A stretch of DNA of 64,000 nucleotides from Sinorhizobium sojae CCBAU 05684 (GTDB lineage Bacteria > Pseudomonadota > Alphaproteobacteria > Rhizobiales > Rhizobiaceae), in contig NZ_CP023067.1 in the NCBI RefSeq assembly GCF_002288525.1, positions 1,240,001-1,304,000 of the forward strand, written 5' to 3'. The notes below the pieces were generated by a model, which saw nothing but the letters and a program-made list of their open reading frames with translations, had not been told where the DNA came from and ran no database searches. The position numbers and the translations under genes were made by a program. Each line of letters starts with the position of its first letter. The stretch's first letter is position 1. Below are positions 1 to 9,158 of this stretch, piece after piece.

Positions 1-1
1 G

Positions 2-835
2 CAGGAAGCCGTTGTCGTCGGCATGCAGATGGCGCTGAAAGAGGGCGACCAGGTCATCACGGGCTACCGTGATCATGGCCATATGCTCGCCTGCGGCATG
101 AGTGCCCGCGGCGTCATGGCCGAACTGACCGGGCGCCGCGGCGGCCTTTCCAAGGGGAAGGGCGGCTCCATGCACATGTTCTCCAAGGAAAAGCACTTCT
201 ACGGCGGCCACGGCATTGTCGGCGCCCAGGTGTCGCTCGGTACGGGCCTTGCCTTTGCCAACAGGTATCGTGGCAACGACAATGTGAGCCTCTCCTATTT
301 CGGCGACGGTGCCGCCAACCAGGGCCAGGTCTATGAGAGCTTCAACATGGCTGCCCTGTGGAAGCTGCCGGCGATCTACATCGTCGAGAACAATCGCTAC
401 GCGATGGGCACTGCCGTGTCGCGCGCCTCGGCTCAGACCGATTTCTCCCAGCGCGGCGCCTCCTTCGGCATTCCCGGCTATCAGGTCGATGGCATGGATG
501 TGCGCGCCGTCAAGGCGGCCGCCGACGAGGCCGTCGACCATTGCCGCTCCGGCAAGGGGCCGGTTATCCTCGAGATGCTGACCTATCGCTACCGCGGCCA
601 CTCCATGTCCGATCCGGCGAAGTATCGCTCGAAGGATGAAGTGCAGAAAATGCGCTCGGAGCATGATCCGATCGAGCAGGTGAAGGCTCGCCTTGTCGAG
701 AAGGGCTGGGCCAGTGAGGACGAACTGAAGCAGATCGACAAGGAGGTTCGCGACATCGTTGCGGATAGTGCCGATTTCGCCCAGTCTGATCCGGAGCCGG
801 ATGTATCCGAGCTCTACACCGATATCCTGCTTTGA
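2..835 (+). CDS. pdhA: Pyruvate dehydrogenase E1 component alpha subunit (5' truncated by window edge)
   Basis: Pairs with PdhB as the thiamine-diphosphate-dependent E1 of the pyruvate dehydrogenase complex, decarboxylating pyruvate and reductively acetylating E2 lipoyl groups. The reading frame is already open at base 2, so the N-terminus lies outside the window. Visible family landmarks are the GYRDHGH segment, GGSMHMF, the ThDP/Mg motif beginning GDGAANQGQ (about 302-330) and the phosphorylation-loop-like [11 protein letters not shown] near 585-615. It is followed 16 bp later by pdhB with its own Shine-Dalgarno, consistent with a pdhABC operon. Confidence 0.97.
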   Translation, partial: QEAVVVGMQMALKEGDQVITGYRDHGHMLACGMSARGVMAELTGRRGGLSKGKGGSMHMFSKEKHFYGGHGIVGAQVSLGTGLAFANRYRGNDNVSLSYFGDGAANQGQVYESFNMAALWKLPAIYIVENNRYAMGTAVSRASAQTDFSQRGASFGIPGYQVDGMDVRAVKAAADEAVDHCRSGKGPVILEMLTYRYRGHSMSDPAKYRSKDEVQKMRSEHDPIEQVKARLVEKGWASEDELKQIDKEVRDIVADSADFAQSDPEPDVSELYTDILL

Positions 836-851
836 TCCGGGGAGGAAAATT

Positions 852-2228
852 ATGCCAGTAGAAATCCTTATGCCTGCGCTTTCCCCGACCATGGAGGAAG
901 GCACCCTCTCCAAATGGCTGAAGAACGAGGGCGATAAAGTGACCTCCGGCGACGTGATCGCCGAGATCGAGACCGACAAGGCGACGATGGAAGTGGAAGC
1001 CGTTGACGAAGGCACGATCGGTAAGCTGCTGATTGCCGCCGGCACCGAAGGCGTCAAGGTCAACACGCCGATCGCGGTGCTGCTGCAGGACGGTGAAGCT
1101 GCCAGTGAGATCAACCTCAAGGCCGAGGCGCCGAAGACCGAAGCACCGAAGCCCGCCGCGACTGAAGCACCGGCTGCCGCGGCGCCGGTAGCGGCTCAGC
1201 CGAAGGCGGAAATTCCATCCGATCCGGCAATTCCGGCCGGGACCGAAATGGTGACCATGACCGTGCGCGAAGCGCTGCGCGACGCGATGGCGGAGGAAAT
1301 GCGGGTCAATGACGATGTCTTCGTCATGGGTGAGGAGGTTGCCGAATACCAGGGCGCCTACAAGGTCACGCAGGGCCTGCTGCAGGAATTCGGCTCCCGC
1401 CGCGTGGTCGATACGCCGATCACCGAGCATGGCTTTGCCGGCGTCGGGGTCGGCGCCGCGATGGCCGGTCTCCGCCCGATCGTCGAATTCATGACCTTCA
1501 ACTTCGCCATGCAGGCTATCGACCAGATCATCAACTCCGCCGCCAAGACGCTCTATATGTCCGGCGGCCAGATGGGCGCGCCGATCGTCTTCCGCGGCCC
1601 GAACGGCGCGGCAGCCCGCGTCGCGGCGCAGCACTCGCAGTGCTATGCCGCCTGGTACAGCCATATTCCGGGCCTGAAGGTCGTGATGCCCTATACGGCG
1701 GCGGACGCGAAGGGCCTCTTGAAGGCCGCAATCCGTGACCCGAACCCGGTGATCTTCCTCGAAAACGAAATCCTCTACGGCCAGTCCTTCGAAGTGCCGA
1801 AGCTCGACGATTTCGTACTGCCGATCGGCAAGGCTCGCATCCACCGCGTCGGCAAGGATGCGACGATCGTCTCCTTCGGCATCGGCATGACCTATGCGGT
1901 GAAGGCCGCCGCCGAGCTCGAGGCGCAGGGCATCGACGTCGAAGTCATCGACCTTCGCACCATCCGCCCGATGGACCTTCCGACCATCATCGAGTCGGTC
2001 AAGAAGACCGGCCGCCTGGTCACGGTCGAAGAGGGCTACCCGCAGTCCTCCGTCGGCACCGAGATCGCCACCCGCGTCATGCAGCAGGCCTTCGACTATC
2101 TCGATGCGCCGGTGCTGACGATCGCCGGCAAGGACGTGCCGATGCCCTATGCGGCCAATCTCGAAAAGCTCGCCTTGCCGAACGTCGCCGAAGTCGTCGA
2201 GGCGGTGAAAGCCGTCTGCTACAAATAA
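852..2228 (+). CDS. pdhB: Pyruvate dehydrogenase E1 component beta subunit with N-terminal lipoyl domain
   Basis: 458 aa. Residues 1-80 are a biotinyl/lipoyl domain with the lipoylation lysine in ETDKATMEV (K43). An Ala/Pro/Glu-rich linker runs to about residue 135 and is followed by the transketolase-type E1 beta domain ([36 protein letters not shown]). The ATG at 852 was chosen over an upstream in-frame start because it follows GGAGGAAAAT and begins exactly at the lipoyl domain. A lipoyl domain on E1 beta is typical of alphaproteobacterial PDH. The domain is almost identical to that of the next gene. Confidence 0.97.
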   Translation: MPVEILMPALSPTMEEGTLSKWLKNEGDKVTSGDVIAEIETDKATMEVEAVDEGTIGKLLIAAGTEGVKVNTPIAVLLQDGEAASEINLKAEAPKTEAPKPAATEAPAAAAPVAAQPKAEIPSDPAIPAGTEMVTMTVREALRDAMAEEMRVNDDVFVMGEEVAEYQGAYKVTQGLLQEFGSRRVVDTPITEHGFAGVGVGAAMAGLRPIVEFMTFNFAMQAIDQIINSAAKTLYMSGGQMGAPIVFRGPNGAAARVAAQHSQCYAAWYSHIPGLKVVMPYTAADAKGLLKAAIRDPNPVIFLENEILYGQSFEVPKLDDFVLPIGKARIHRVGKDATIVSFGIGMTYAVKAAAELEAQGIDVEVIDLRTIRPMDLPTIIESVKKTGRLVTVEEGYPQSSVGTEIATRVMQQAFDYLDAPVLTIAGKDVPMPYAANLEKLALPNVAEVVEAVKAVCYK

Positions 2229-2240
2229 AGGGGTCGTTCG

Positions 2241-3599
2241 ATGCCAATCAACATCACCATGCCGGCCCTCTCTCCGACGATGGAAGAAGGCAATCTCGCG
2301 AAGTGGCTCGTCAAGGAAGGCGACAAGGTCAAATCCGGCGACGTCATCGCCGAGATCGAAACCGACAAGGCGACGATGGAAGTCGAAGCCGTTGATGAGG
2401 GCACGGTCGCCAAGATCGTCGTTCCGGCCGGCACCGAGGGCGTCAAGGTCAATGCGCTGATCGCCGTCCTCGCGGAAGAGGGCGAGGATGTCTCAACCGC
2501 CGCAAAGGGCGGCAACGGTGCAGCCGCCCCGGCATCCGCCGCCATGGATGCGGCTCCTGTAGCGCCCGCCGGTGCGCCCGCGCCCGAGACGGCACCGGCG
2601 TCCCAGCCGGCTGCACAGGCGCCGGCCGCAGCACCGGTATCTCAGGCGCCGGCACCTACCGATGGAAAGCGCATCTTCTCCTCGCCGCTCGCCCGTCGCC
2701 TCGCCAGGGAAGCAGGCATAGATCTTTCCGCGATCGCCGGTTCCGGCCCCTACGGCCGCGTCGTCAAAAAGGATGTCGAGGCTGCCGCTGCCGGAGGTGT
2801 CGCCAAGCCTGCCGCGGCTCCTGCTCCGGCCGCAGCACCGGCCCCGGCGCTTGCCAAGGGCATGTCGGAAGATGCCGTCCTCAAGCTCTTCGAGCCGGGC
2901 AGCTACGAGCTCGTCCCGCACGACGGCATGCGCAAGACGATCGCCAAGCGCCTGCAGGAATCGAAGCAGACGATCCCGCATTTCTATGTTTCCGTCGATT
3001 GCCAGCTCGACGCGCTCCTGGCGCTGCGTTCCCAGCTCAATGCCGCTGCCCCCGAGAAGGATGGCAAGCCGGTCTACAAGCTCTCGGTCAACGACATGGT
3101 CATCAAGGCGCTGGCGCTGGCGCTTCGCGATGTTCCGGACGCGAACGTCTCCTGGACCGATGCCAACATGGTCAAGCACAAGAATGCCGATGTGGGCGTT
3201 GCCGTTTCCATTCCAGGCGGCCTGATCACGCCGATCGTCCGCCAGGCGGAACTGAAGAGCCTGTCCGCCATCTCCAACGAGATGAAGGATCTCGGCAAGC
3301 GCGCCAAGGAGCGCAAGCTGAAGCCGGAAGAGTACCAGGGCGGAACCACGGCCGTCTCCAACATGGGCATGATGGGCGTCAAGAACTTCGCCGCGGTCGT
3401 CAACCCGCCGCATGCGACGATCTTGGCGGTCGGTGCCGGCGAGGAGCGAGTCGTGGTCAAGAACAAAGAGATGGTCATCGCCAATATGATGACCGTGACG
3501 CTCTCCACAGACCATCGCTGCGTCGATGGCGCGCTCGGCGCCGAATTGCTCGCCGCCTTCAAGCGCTACATCGAAAACCCGATGGGCATGCTCGTCTGA
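2241..3599 (+). CDS. pdhC: Dihydrolipoamide acetyltransferase (E2) of pyruvate dehydrogenase
   Basis: 452 aa core of the PDH complex, transferring acetyl from lipoamide to CoA. It has one lipoyl domain (1-80, K43), a long Ala/Pro linker, a peripheral-subunit-binding domain near residues 142-182 ([25 protein letters not shown]) and a C-terminal CAT domain ending with the catalytic DHRCVDG motif (His about 425). It starts 12 bp after pdhB, and a strong hairpin terminator follows. Residues 35-56 of its lipoyl domain are identical to the same stretch of PdhB. Confidence 0.97.
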   Translation: MPINITMPALSPTMEEGNLAKWLVKEGDKVKSGDVIAEIETDKATMEVEAVDEGTVAKIVVPAGTEGVKVNALIAVLAEEGEDVSTAAKGGNGAAAPASAAMDAAPVAPAGAPAPETAPASQPAAQAPAAAPVSQAPAPTDGKRIFSSPLARRLAREAGIDLSAIAGSGPYGRVVKKDVEAAAAGGVAKPAAAPAPAAAPAPALAKGMSEDAVLKLFEPGSYELVPHDGMRKTIAKRLQESKQTIPHFYVSVDCQLDALLALRSQLNAAAPEKDGKPVYKLSVNDMVIKALALALRDVPDANVSWTDANMVKHKNADVGVAVSIPGGLITPIVRQAELKSLSAISNEMKDLGKRAKERKLKPEEYQGGTTAVSNMGMMGVKNFAAVVNPPHATILAVGAGEERVVVKNKEMVIANMMTVTLSTDHRCVDGALGAELLAAFKRYIENPMGMLV

Positions 3600-3607
3600 C
3601 GCGATCC

Positions 3608-3632
3608 GGACCGGCGTTCAGCCGGTCCTTTT
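3608..3632 (+). terminator. Rho-independent terminator after pdhC
   Basis: An 8-bp perfect stem (GGACCGGC/GCCGGTCC) with a GTTCA loop is followed immediately by TTTT and then CTTT. It lies 8 bp after the pdhC stop, so it probably ends the pdhABC transcript or attenuates read-through into the esterase gene. Confidence 0.8.
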
Positions 3633-3657
3633 CTTTCCTAGACAAGCGAGTAGGCAG

Positions 3658-4299
3658 ATGAAGACAGTCCTTTGCTATGGTGACAGTCTGACCTGGGGCT
3701 ATGACGCTGCCGACGCCGGCCGGCACGCGCTCGAAGATCGCTGGCCGAGCGTGCTGCAGCAGGCGCTCGGCTCGGGCGTCAATGTCATCGCCGAGGGGCT
3801 GAACGGGCGCACCACCGCCTATGACGACCACCTCGCGGATTGCGACCGCAACGGCGCCCGTGTGCTCCCGACCGTTCTCCACAGTCACGCGCCGCTCCAT
3901 CTCGTTATCTTCATGCTCGGTTCGAATGATATGAAACCGGTGATCCACGGTACCGCCTCCGGCGCCGTCAAGGGTATCGAGCGTCTGGTCAAACTCGTCC
4001 GTCATCACGATTGGCCGATGGTGACGGAGGAGGAGCCGGGCATCCTCATCGTGTCGCCGCCGCCGATTTGCGAAACGGCTGACAGCGACTTCGCCGCGAT
4101 GTTTGCCGGCGGCGTCGAGGAATCGACAATGCTGGCTTCGCTTTATCGCGACCTTGCCGACGAACTCGATTGCGGTTTCTTCGACGCGGGTTCCATTGCC
4201 CGGACAACGCCGCTCGACGGCGTCCATCTTGACGCCGAAAACACCCGGGCGATCGGCCGCGGCCTGGAGCCGGTCGTGCGGATGATGCTCGGTCTCTGA
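3658..4299 (+). CDS. SGNH/GDSL-family arylesterase-like hydrolase
   Basis: 213 aa with the N-terminal GDS motif block (CYGDSLTWGYD, nucleophile Ser about 9), block III MLGSNDMK and a C-terminal DGVHLD carrying the Asp/His pair. This layout matches the small cytoplasmic SGNH esterases/acyltransferases annotated as arylesterases in rhizobia. No signal peptide is seen. The ATG at 3658 was preferred because it starts at the domain and lies just past the terminator. The GNAT gene follows after 2 bp, so the two are probably co-transcribed. The natural substrate cannot be read from the sequence. Confidence 0.85.
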   Translation: MKTVLCYGDSLTWGYDAADAGRHALEDRWPSVLQQALGSGVNVIAEGLNGRTTAYDDHLADCDRNGARVLPTVLHSHAPLHLVIFMLGSNDMKPVIHGTASGAVKGIERLVKLVRHHDWPMVTEEEPGILIVSPPPICETADSDFAAMFAGGVEESTMLASLYRDLADELDCGFFDAGSIARTTPLDGVHLDAENTRAIGRGLEPVVRMMLGL

Positions 4300-4301
4300 C
4301 G

Positions 4302-4883
4302 ATGGCGGCTCGAGCGATCCTGAGACCGGCGGCAAAAGCGGACGCGGCGGAGCTTGCGATCCTCATCGATATCGCTTCGCACGGCTTTGCCTCCTGGCTT
4401 TGGTACGGCGGCGTCTTGAGCAAAACGGCGGAAACCGCCTTTGAGCACGGCCGCAACAGGCTGCGCCAGGATAGCGGTCTCGGCACTTGGCGCGACGCAA
4501 TCGTAGCTGTCGTCGAAGATGAGATCTTCGGCGTCTCCGTGTCGTACGGCCTGGATGAGTCCGTACTCGAAATCGAGCCAAAGCACCCGGTGCTCGTGCC
4601 TCTGCTTGCCCTGCAGAAGCAGGTGGTCGGCCACTGGTTCATCGACAGCCTCGGCGTCTACAAAGCCCATCGCGGCAAGGGAATCGGTCGCGCCCTGCTC
4701 GGGCATGAATTCGGTCGCGCCGGCTCGGCGCCGGTAAGCCTGATCACCGAAAGCCACAATGAAAAGGCGCAGGCGCTCTATAGGACCAACGGCTTCGAGG
4801 AGGTGGCGCGCGCTGAGGCCGTCCCGCTTTTCGAGGACATGAAGAAACATGACTGGGTGCTTTTCACCCGCAAGGACGACTGA
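4302..4883 (+). CDS. GNAT-family N-acetyltransferase
   Basis: 193 aa. An N-terminal ILRPAAKADAAELA strand/helix is typical of GNATs. The acetyl-CoA binding motif A is seen as IDSLGVYKAHRGKGIGRALL (about residues 109-128), followed by ESHNEKAQALYRTNGFEEV, the usual C-terminal GNAT signature. It sits between the esterase and lpdA, 18 bp before lpdA. The acceptor is unknown; a role linked to PDH is only suggested by position. Confidence 0.85.
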   Translation: MAARAILRPAAKADAAELAILIDIASHGFASWLWYGGVLSKTAETAFEHGRNRLRQDSGLGTWRDAIVAVVEDEIFGVSVSYGLDESVLEIEPKHPVLVPLLALQKQVVGHWFIDSLGVYKAHRGKGIGRALLGHEFGRAGSAPVSLITESHNEKAQALYRTNGFEEVARAEAVPLFEDMKKHDWVLFTRKDD

Positions 4884-4901
4884 AACAAAGGTAGGAAACA
4901 C

Positions 4902-6347
4902 ATGGCTGAGAATTACGACGTCATCGTTATCGGTTCGGGCCCGGGCGGCTATGTCACCGCCATCCGCTCGGCACAGCTGGGCTTGAAGACAGCGATCGTC
5001 GAACGCGAGCACCTGGGCGGCATCTGCCTCAACTGGGGCTGCATCCCCACCAAGGCGCTCCTGCGCTCGGCCGAAATTCTCGACCATGCCAACCATGCCA
5101 AGAATTACGGTCTGACCCTCGAAGGCAAGATGACCGCCAACGTCAAGGACGTCGTCGCACGCTCGCGAGCGGTTTCGGCGCGGCTGAATGGCGGCGTCGC
5201 CTTTCTCATGAAGAAGAACAAGATCGACGTGATCTGGGGCGAGGCGAAGCTGACCAAACCCGGCGAGATCGTCGTCGCAGCGCCGTCGAAGCCGGCGGTC
5301 CAACCGCAGAACCCGGTTCCGAAGGGCGTCAAGGGCGAGGGCACCTACACGGCCAAGCATATTATCATCGCGACCGGCGCCCGTCCGCGGGCGCTGCCCG
5401 GCATCGAGCCCGATGGTAAGCTGATCTGGACCTATTTCGAGGCGATGAAGCCTGAGGAAATGCCGAAATCCATGCTCGTCATGGGCTCCGGCGCGATCGG
5501 CATCGAGTTCGCGAGCTTCTACCGCTCGATGGGCGTCGACGTTACCGTCGTCGAGCTCCTGCCGCAGATCATGCCGGTCGAGGACGCGGAGATTTCCGCC
5601 TTCGCCCGCAAGCAGCTCGAGAAGCGCGGGCTCAAGATCTTTACCGACGCCAAGGTGACGAAGGTCGAAAAGGGTGCCAATGACGTCACCGCCCATGTCG
5701 AGACGAAGGACGGCAAGGTGACGCAGATCAAGGCGGATCGTCTGATCTCCGCCGTCGGAGTGCAGGGCAACATCGAGGACCTCGGCCTCGAGGCGCTGGG
5801 GGTCGAGACCAGCCGCGGCTGCATCGTCACCGACGGCTATGGCAAGACGACGGTCGCCGGCGTCTATGCCATCGGCGACGTCGCGGGACCGCCAATGCTG
5901 GCGCACAAGGCCGAGCACGAGGGCGTGATCTGCGTCGAGAAGATCGCCGGCGTCCCAGGCGTGCACGCGCTCGACAAGGGCAAGATCCCCGGCTGCACCT
6001 ATTGCGACCCGCAGGTCGCCTCGGTCGGTTTGACCGAAGCCAGGGCCAAGGAGCTCGGCCGCGACATCCGCGTCGGCCGCTACAGCTTCGGCGCCAATGG
6101 CAAGGCGATCGCGCTCGGCGAGGATCAGGGCCTGATCAAGACGATCTTCGACAAGAACTCCGGTGAACTCCTCGGCGCCCACATGGTCGGCGCGGAAGTG
6201 ACCGAGCTCATCCAGGGCTTCGTCGTCGCCATGAATCTGGAGACGACCGAGGAGGAACTGATGCACACGGTCTTCCCGCATCCGACGCTTTCGGAGATGA
6301 TGAAGGAAAGCGTTCTCGATGCCTATGGGCGCGTATTGAACGCCTGA
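4902..6347 (+). CDS. lpdA: Dihydrolipoamide dehydrogenase (E3)
   Basis: 481 aa flavoprotein that reoxidises dihydrolipoyl groups with NAD+. It shows an N-terminal FAD fold (GSGPGGYVTA), the redox-active disulfide CLNWGC (C42/C47), an NAD-binding GSGAIGIEFASF, the second FAD motif GDVAGPPMLAH, and the C-terminal HPTLSE His-Glu pair contributed to the partner's active site. A roughly 20-residue Pro-rich insertion (about 127-147, PSKPAVQPQNPVPKGVKGEG) separates the FAD subdomain halves. The adjacent PDH genes make it the PDH E3. Confidence 0.97.
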   Translation: MAENYDVIVIGSGPGGYVTAIRSAQLGLKTAIVEREHLGGICLNWGCIPTKALLRSAEILDHANHAKNYGLTLEGKMTANVKDVVARSRAVSARLNGGVAFLMKKNKIDVIWGEAKLTKPGEIVVAAPSKPAVQPQNPVPKGVKGEGTYTAKHIIIATGARPRALPGIEPDGKLIWTYFEAMKPEEMPKSMLVMGSGAIGIEFASFYRSMGVDVTVVELLPQIMPVEDAEISAFARKQLEKRGLKIFTDAKVTKVEKGANDVTAHVETKDGKVTQIKADRLISAVGVQGNIEDLGLEALGVETSRGCIVTDGYGKTTVAGVYAIGDVAGPPMLAHKAEHEGVICVEKIAGVPGVHALDKGKIPGCTYCDPQVASVGLTEARAKELGRDIRVGRYSFGANGKAIALGEDQGLIKTIFDKNSGELLGAHMVGAEVTELIQGFVVAMNLETTEEELMHTVFPHPTLSEMMKESVLDAYGRVLNA

Positions 6348-6422
6348 TGCGGAACCGGCGGCCGGAACTTTCGAACCTTTCGCACATTGCTCGCAAGTCA
6401 TCGGCAACGCGTGGAGGTCATC

Positions 6423-6674
6423 ATGAGCCTGAACGGAGTGGGTCTTCTGGCCGCAATCATCATTGGCGGGCTTGCCGGCTGGCTGGCCGAGAGATTCATG
6501 AACAGCCAGATGGGCCTGATCGCCAATATCGTCCTTGGCATCATCGGCGCCCTGGTGCTGAACTTCATTCTGGCGGCCCTCGGCATCGCCTATACCGGCT
6601 GGGTCGCCTATCTCATCATCGGCTTCATCGGCGCCTGCCTGTTGATTGCGGCGGGGCGCGCCGTCAGAGGTTAG
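6423..6674 (+). CDS. GlsB/YeaQ/YmgE-type small membrane protein
   Basis: 83 aa, almost entirely three hydrophobic segments (about 6-22, 30-52, 57-78) rich in Gly/Ala, with GGLAGWLAERFM and VLGIIGALV motifs typical of the transglycosylase-associated/GlsB stress family. GGAGG at 6413-6417 lies 5 bp upstream of the ATG. It sits in the inner membrane. Function is not established beyond stress-associated expression in relatives. It is followed by a strong terminator. Confidence 0.85.
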   Translation: MSLNGVGLLAAIIIGGLAGWLAERFMNSQMGLIANIVLGIIGALVLNFILAALGIAYTGWVAYLIIGFIGACLLIAAGRAVRG

Positions 6675-6698
6675 GACTTCAGCCGCCATTCACTTGCG

Positions 6699-6733
6699 GT
6701 CAGGCTGCCATGCAAATGGCGGCCTGACTTTTT
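6699..6733 (+). terminator. Rho-independent terminator after the GlsB-like gene
   Basis: A 13-bp stem (GTCAGGCTGCCAT/ATGGCGGCCTGAC, one G-T wobble) with a GCAA tetraloop is followed by five T residues. It closes the lpdA-glsB-like unit before lipA. Confidence 0.88.
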
Positions 6734-6806
6734 GCGTCCAACTCGTTATATAAACGACATAGTGCGAACGGCACGGCCGCTTGCTCGACACGATGAAGGA
6801 AGACAG

Positions 6807-7772
6807 ATGGTAACGGTTTTCGATGCGGTCTCGGATCGGGCTGAGCGTGTTCGTCATCCGGAAAAGGCGCACAGGCCGGACACGGAAGTCCTGCGCAAGC
6901 CGGACTGGATCCGCGTGAAGGCGCCGACCTCGAAAGGCTACATGGAGACCCGTTCGATCGTGAAGGGCAACAAGCTCGTCACGGTCTGCGAAGAGGCCGG
7001 CTGCCCCAATATCGGCGAATGCTGGGACAAGAAGCACGCCACCTTCATGATCATGGGCGAGATCTGTACGCGCGCCTGCGCCTTCTGCAACGTCTCAACC
7101 GGCAAGCCGAACGCGCTCGACCTGGATGAGCCGGTAAATGTCGCGAAAGCGGTCAAGCAGATGGGCCTGAGCCACGTGGTCATCACCTCGGTCGACCGCG
7201 ACGACCTTGAAGACGGCGGTGCCGAACATTTCGAGAAGGTGATCTTTGCGATCCGCGAGGCGTCGCCGGAAACCACGATCGAAATCCTGACGCCCGACTT
7301 CCTGCGCAAGCCCGGGGCGCTGGAGCGTGTCGTCGCCGCCAGGCCCGACGTCTTCAACCATAATCTCGAGACCGTTGCGTCCAACTACCTGACGGTGCGC
7401 CCGGGAGCGCGCTACTTCCATTCCATCCGGCTCTTGCAGCGGGTAAAGGAACTCGACCCGTCGATGTTCACCAAGTCCGGCATCATGGTCGGCCTCGGCG
7501 AGGAGCGGAACGAGGTGCTGCAGTTGATGGACGATCTGCGCACCGCCGACGTCGATTTCCTGACGATCGGCCAATATCTGCAGCCGACGCGCAAGCATCA
7601 CAAGGTCGAAAACTTCGTCACCCCGGACGAGTTCAAGTCCTATGAGACGGTCGCCTATACCAAGGGCTTCCTGATGGTCTCATCGAGCCCGCTGACGCGC
7701 TCGTCGCATCATGCCGGCGAGGACTTCGCACGGCTGAGGGCGGCGCGCGAGAAGAAGCTCGCGGCGGAGTAG
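6807..7772 (+). CDS. lipA: Lipoyl synthase (radical SAM)
   Basis: 321 aa; inserts two sulfurs into octanoyl groups on E2/PdhB lipoyl domains. The auxiliary cluster ligands are C61, C66 and C72 ([12 protein letters not shown]), and the radical-SAM cluster is CTRACAFC (C87/C91/C94). The C-terminal [14 protein letters not shown] motif is also present. The ATG at 6807 gives the usual family length; the frame extends upstream of it without a good ribosome site. Its position next to pdh/lpd fits its substrate proteins. Confidence 0.97.
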   Translation: MVTVFDAVSDRAERVRHPEKAHRPDTEVLRKPDWIRVKAPTSKGYMETRSIVKGNKLVTVCEEAGCPNIGECWDKKHATFMIMGEICTRACAFCNVSTGKPNALDLDEPVNVAKAVKQMGLSHVVITSVDRDDLEDGGAEHFEKVIFAIREASPETTIEILTPDFLRKPGALERVVAARPDVFNHNLETVASNYLTVRPGARYFHSIRLLQRVKELDPSMFTKSGIMVGLGEERNEVLQLMDDLRTADVDFLTIGQYLQPTRKHHKVENFVTPDEFKSYETVAYTKGFLMVSSSPLTRSSHHAGEDFARLRAAREKKLAAE

Positions 7773-7872
7773 CCGAGCCGCGACGATATCTGCAGCGCAG
7801 TGACCGGCGGTCTTGCCGAAAAAGGCTTGACAATGTAGACCGCAACCTTCGGGTGTGACTGTGGAGGCTTCG

Positions 7873-8664
7873 ATGCAATCTTCCGAGGTTGGCGCCTGCT
7901 GGGAGGCGAATGCCGAGAACTGGACGAGGTTCTCTCGCGCTGGCTACGACGTCTATCGCGATGCGCTGAATACCCCCGCATTCCTCGACATGCTGCCGCC
8001 TGTCGCTGGTCTGCGCGGGCTTGATCTCGGCTGCGGCGAAGGGAGTAACACCCGCCGTCTTGCCGAACACGGTGCCCTGATGACGGCGATCGACATCGCG
8101 CCGACCTTCATCCGCCATGCCCAGGAGCAGGAGGAAGATGATCCCCGCGGTATCCGCTATGTGCTTGGCGATGGCGCCGATCTGCCTTTCGAGGACGGTG
8201 CGTTCGATTTTGTGACGGCCTTCATGTCGTTGATGGACATGCCCGACCAGCCTCGCGTCCTATGGCAGGTCTTCCGGGTGCTGCGTGAAGGCAGTTTCTT
8301 TCAGTTCTCGATCCTCCATCCCTGTTTCGTGCCACCACGTCGCAAAACCATCCGGGACGAGCACGGAGACTGCCATGCCGTCGAAGTCGCGGACTATTTC
8401 TACGAGACCGATGGGCAGATCGAGACCTGGCTGTTTTCGTCGCTGCCGCGGAGAGAGCGGGAGAATGCGACGCCCTTTCGCATCCCCCGCTTTCACCGGA
8501 CGCTCAGTAGCTGGATGACGATGATCATTGCGTCGGGTTTCGTCGTGGAGGAACTGCGCGAACCGATGGCCTCCGAGGAGGCGGCGCGATTGTACCCTAC
8601 CGTCGCCGACACGCGCGTCGCCCCGATATTCCTACACCTTCGTCTGAGAAAACCAAAGTCTTGA
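7873..8664 (+). CDS. Class I SAM-dependent methyltransferase
   Basis: 263 aa. SAM-binding motif I is LDLGCGEGSNT (50-60), with a motif II-like region AIDIAPTFI and motif III-like RYVLGDGADLPFEDGAFDFV. This is a UbiE/Methyltransf_11-like layout. The ATG at 7873 was chosen over a GTG at 7855 because GTGGAGG lies 6 bp upstream. It is convergent with the cytochrome gene (26 bp between stops). The substrate is unknown and the C-terminal part (PRFHRTLSSWM) gives no specific hint. Confidence 0.85.
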   Translation: MQSSEVGACWEANAENWTRFSRAGYDVYRDALNTPAFLDMLPPVAGLRGLDLGCGEGSNTRRLAEHGALMTAIDIAPTFIRHAQEQEEDDPRGIRYVLGDGADLPFEDGAFDFVTAFMSLMDMPDQPRVLWQVFRVLREGSFFQFSILHPCFVPPRRKTIRDEHGDCHAVEVADYFYETDGQIETWLFSSLPRRERENATPFRIPRFHRTLSSWMTMIIASGFVVEELREPMASEEAARLYPTVADTRVAPIFLHLRLRKPKS

Positions 8665-8690
8665 CGTACGGCGTACCCGCAAACCCATTT

Positions 8691-9158
8691 CTACCGTTCG
8701 GAGGAAAAATGCGTCTGCAGATAGCTGAGGATCGCTTGGCGCGTTTCTGCATCCTGTTCAGGCATGCCCTGTTCGCGGACCATCCAGTCCCACAGGTAAT
8801 TCCATCGCTCATCGGTGAGCCGCTGCTGGGTCACCAGTGCGATCGAGTGGCAAGCTGAGCAAAGATAGTAGGTGTCCTCCGCGCCGGGAGCATCAGGAAG
8901 GCCACCGAGTTCGGGGTTGCCCGGCGGCGCTGGCTCGCTCCGCTGGGTGGGTCTTCCGATGCCTCTTTGCATCGGGTCGTATCCGGGCGCGCCGCCCTGT
9001 TGCGCAAGGTAGATCGACGATTCCGTTGCATTTGCGGGCGGGCCTCTTACGGCCCCGACAAGAAGACAGGCGGCGACACTGAAGAGACATACTCCGCCGC
9101 TTGCGTTGAAGCGGCGGCAAGGAAAGGCTCTCCCCAAGAGCGCGCCCCGCGTCGTCAT
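8691..9158 (-). CDS. Monohaem cytochrome c, probable electron acceptor of the adjacent sulfite-oxidase-family enzyme
   Basis: 155 aa with an N-terminal hydrophobic export segment (LFSVAACLLVGAVRG), a Pro/Gly-rich linker and a single haem site CSACH, with a distal Met in EQGMPEQD. Its ATG overlaps the stop of the upstream enzyme gene by 4 bp (ATGA, 9155-9158), so the two are translationally coupled. Sulfite dehydrogenases of the SorA/SorB type use just such a small periplasmic cytochrome, so this is inferred to take electrons from the neighbouring molybdoenzyme. Confidence 0.85.
   Translation of the reverse strand: MTTRGALLGRAFPCRRFNASGGVCLFSVAACLLVGAVRGPPANATESSIYLAQQGGAPGYDPMQRGIGRPTQRSEPAPPGNPELGGLPDAPGAEDTYYLCSACHSIALVTQQRLTDERWNYLWDWMVREQGMPEQDAETRQAILSYLQTHFSSER

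Noticed and set aside
4143-6689. 848-codon open frame on the minus strand opposite lpdA and the GNAT gene
   Set aside because: It is an antisense shadow of genuine genes; strong GC bias at third positions leaves stop-free antisense frames. It has no recognisable domain and no ribosome site.
7827-7832. TTGACA just upstream of the methyltransferase gene as a -35 box
   Set aside because: No plausible -10 hexamer at 16-18 bp; left out of the feature list.
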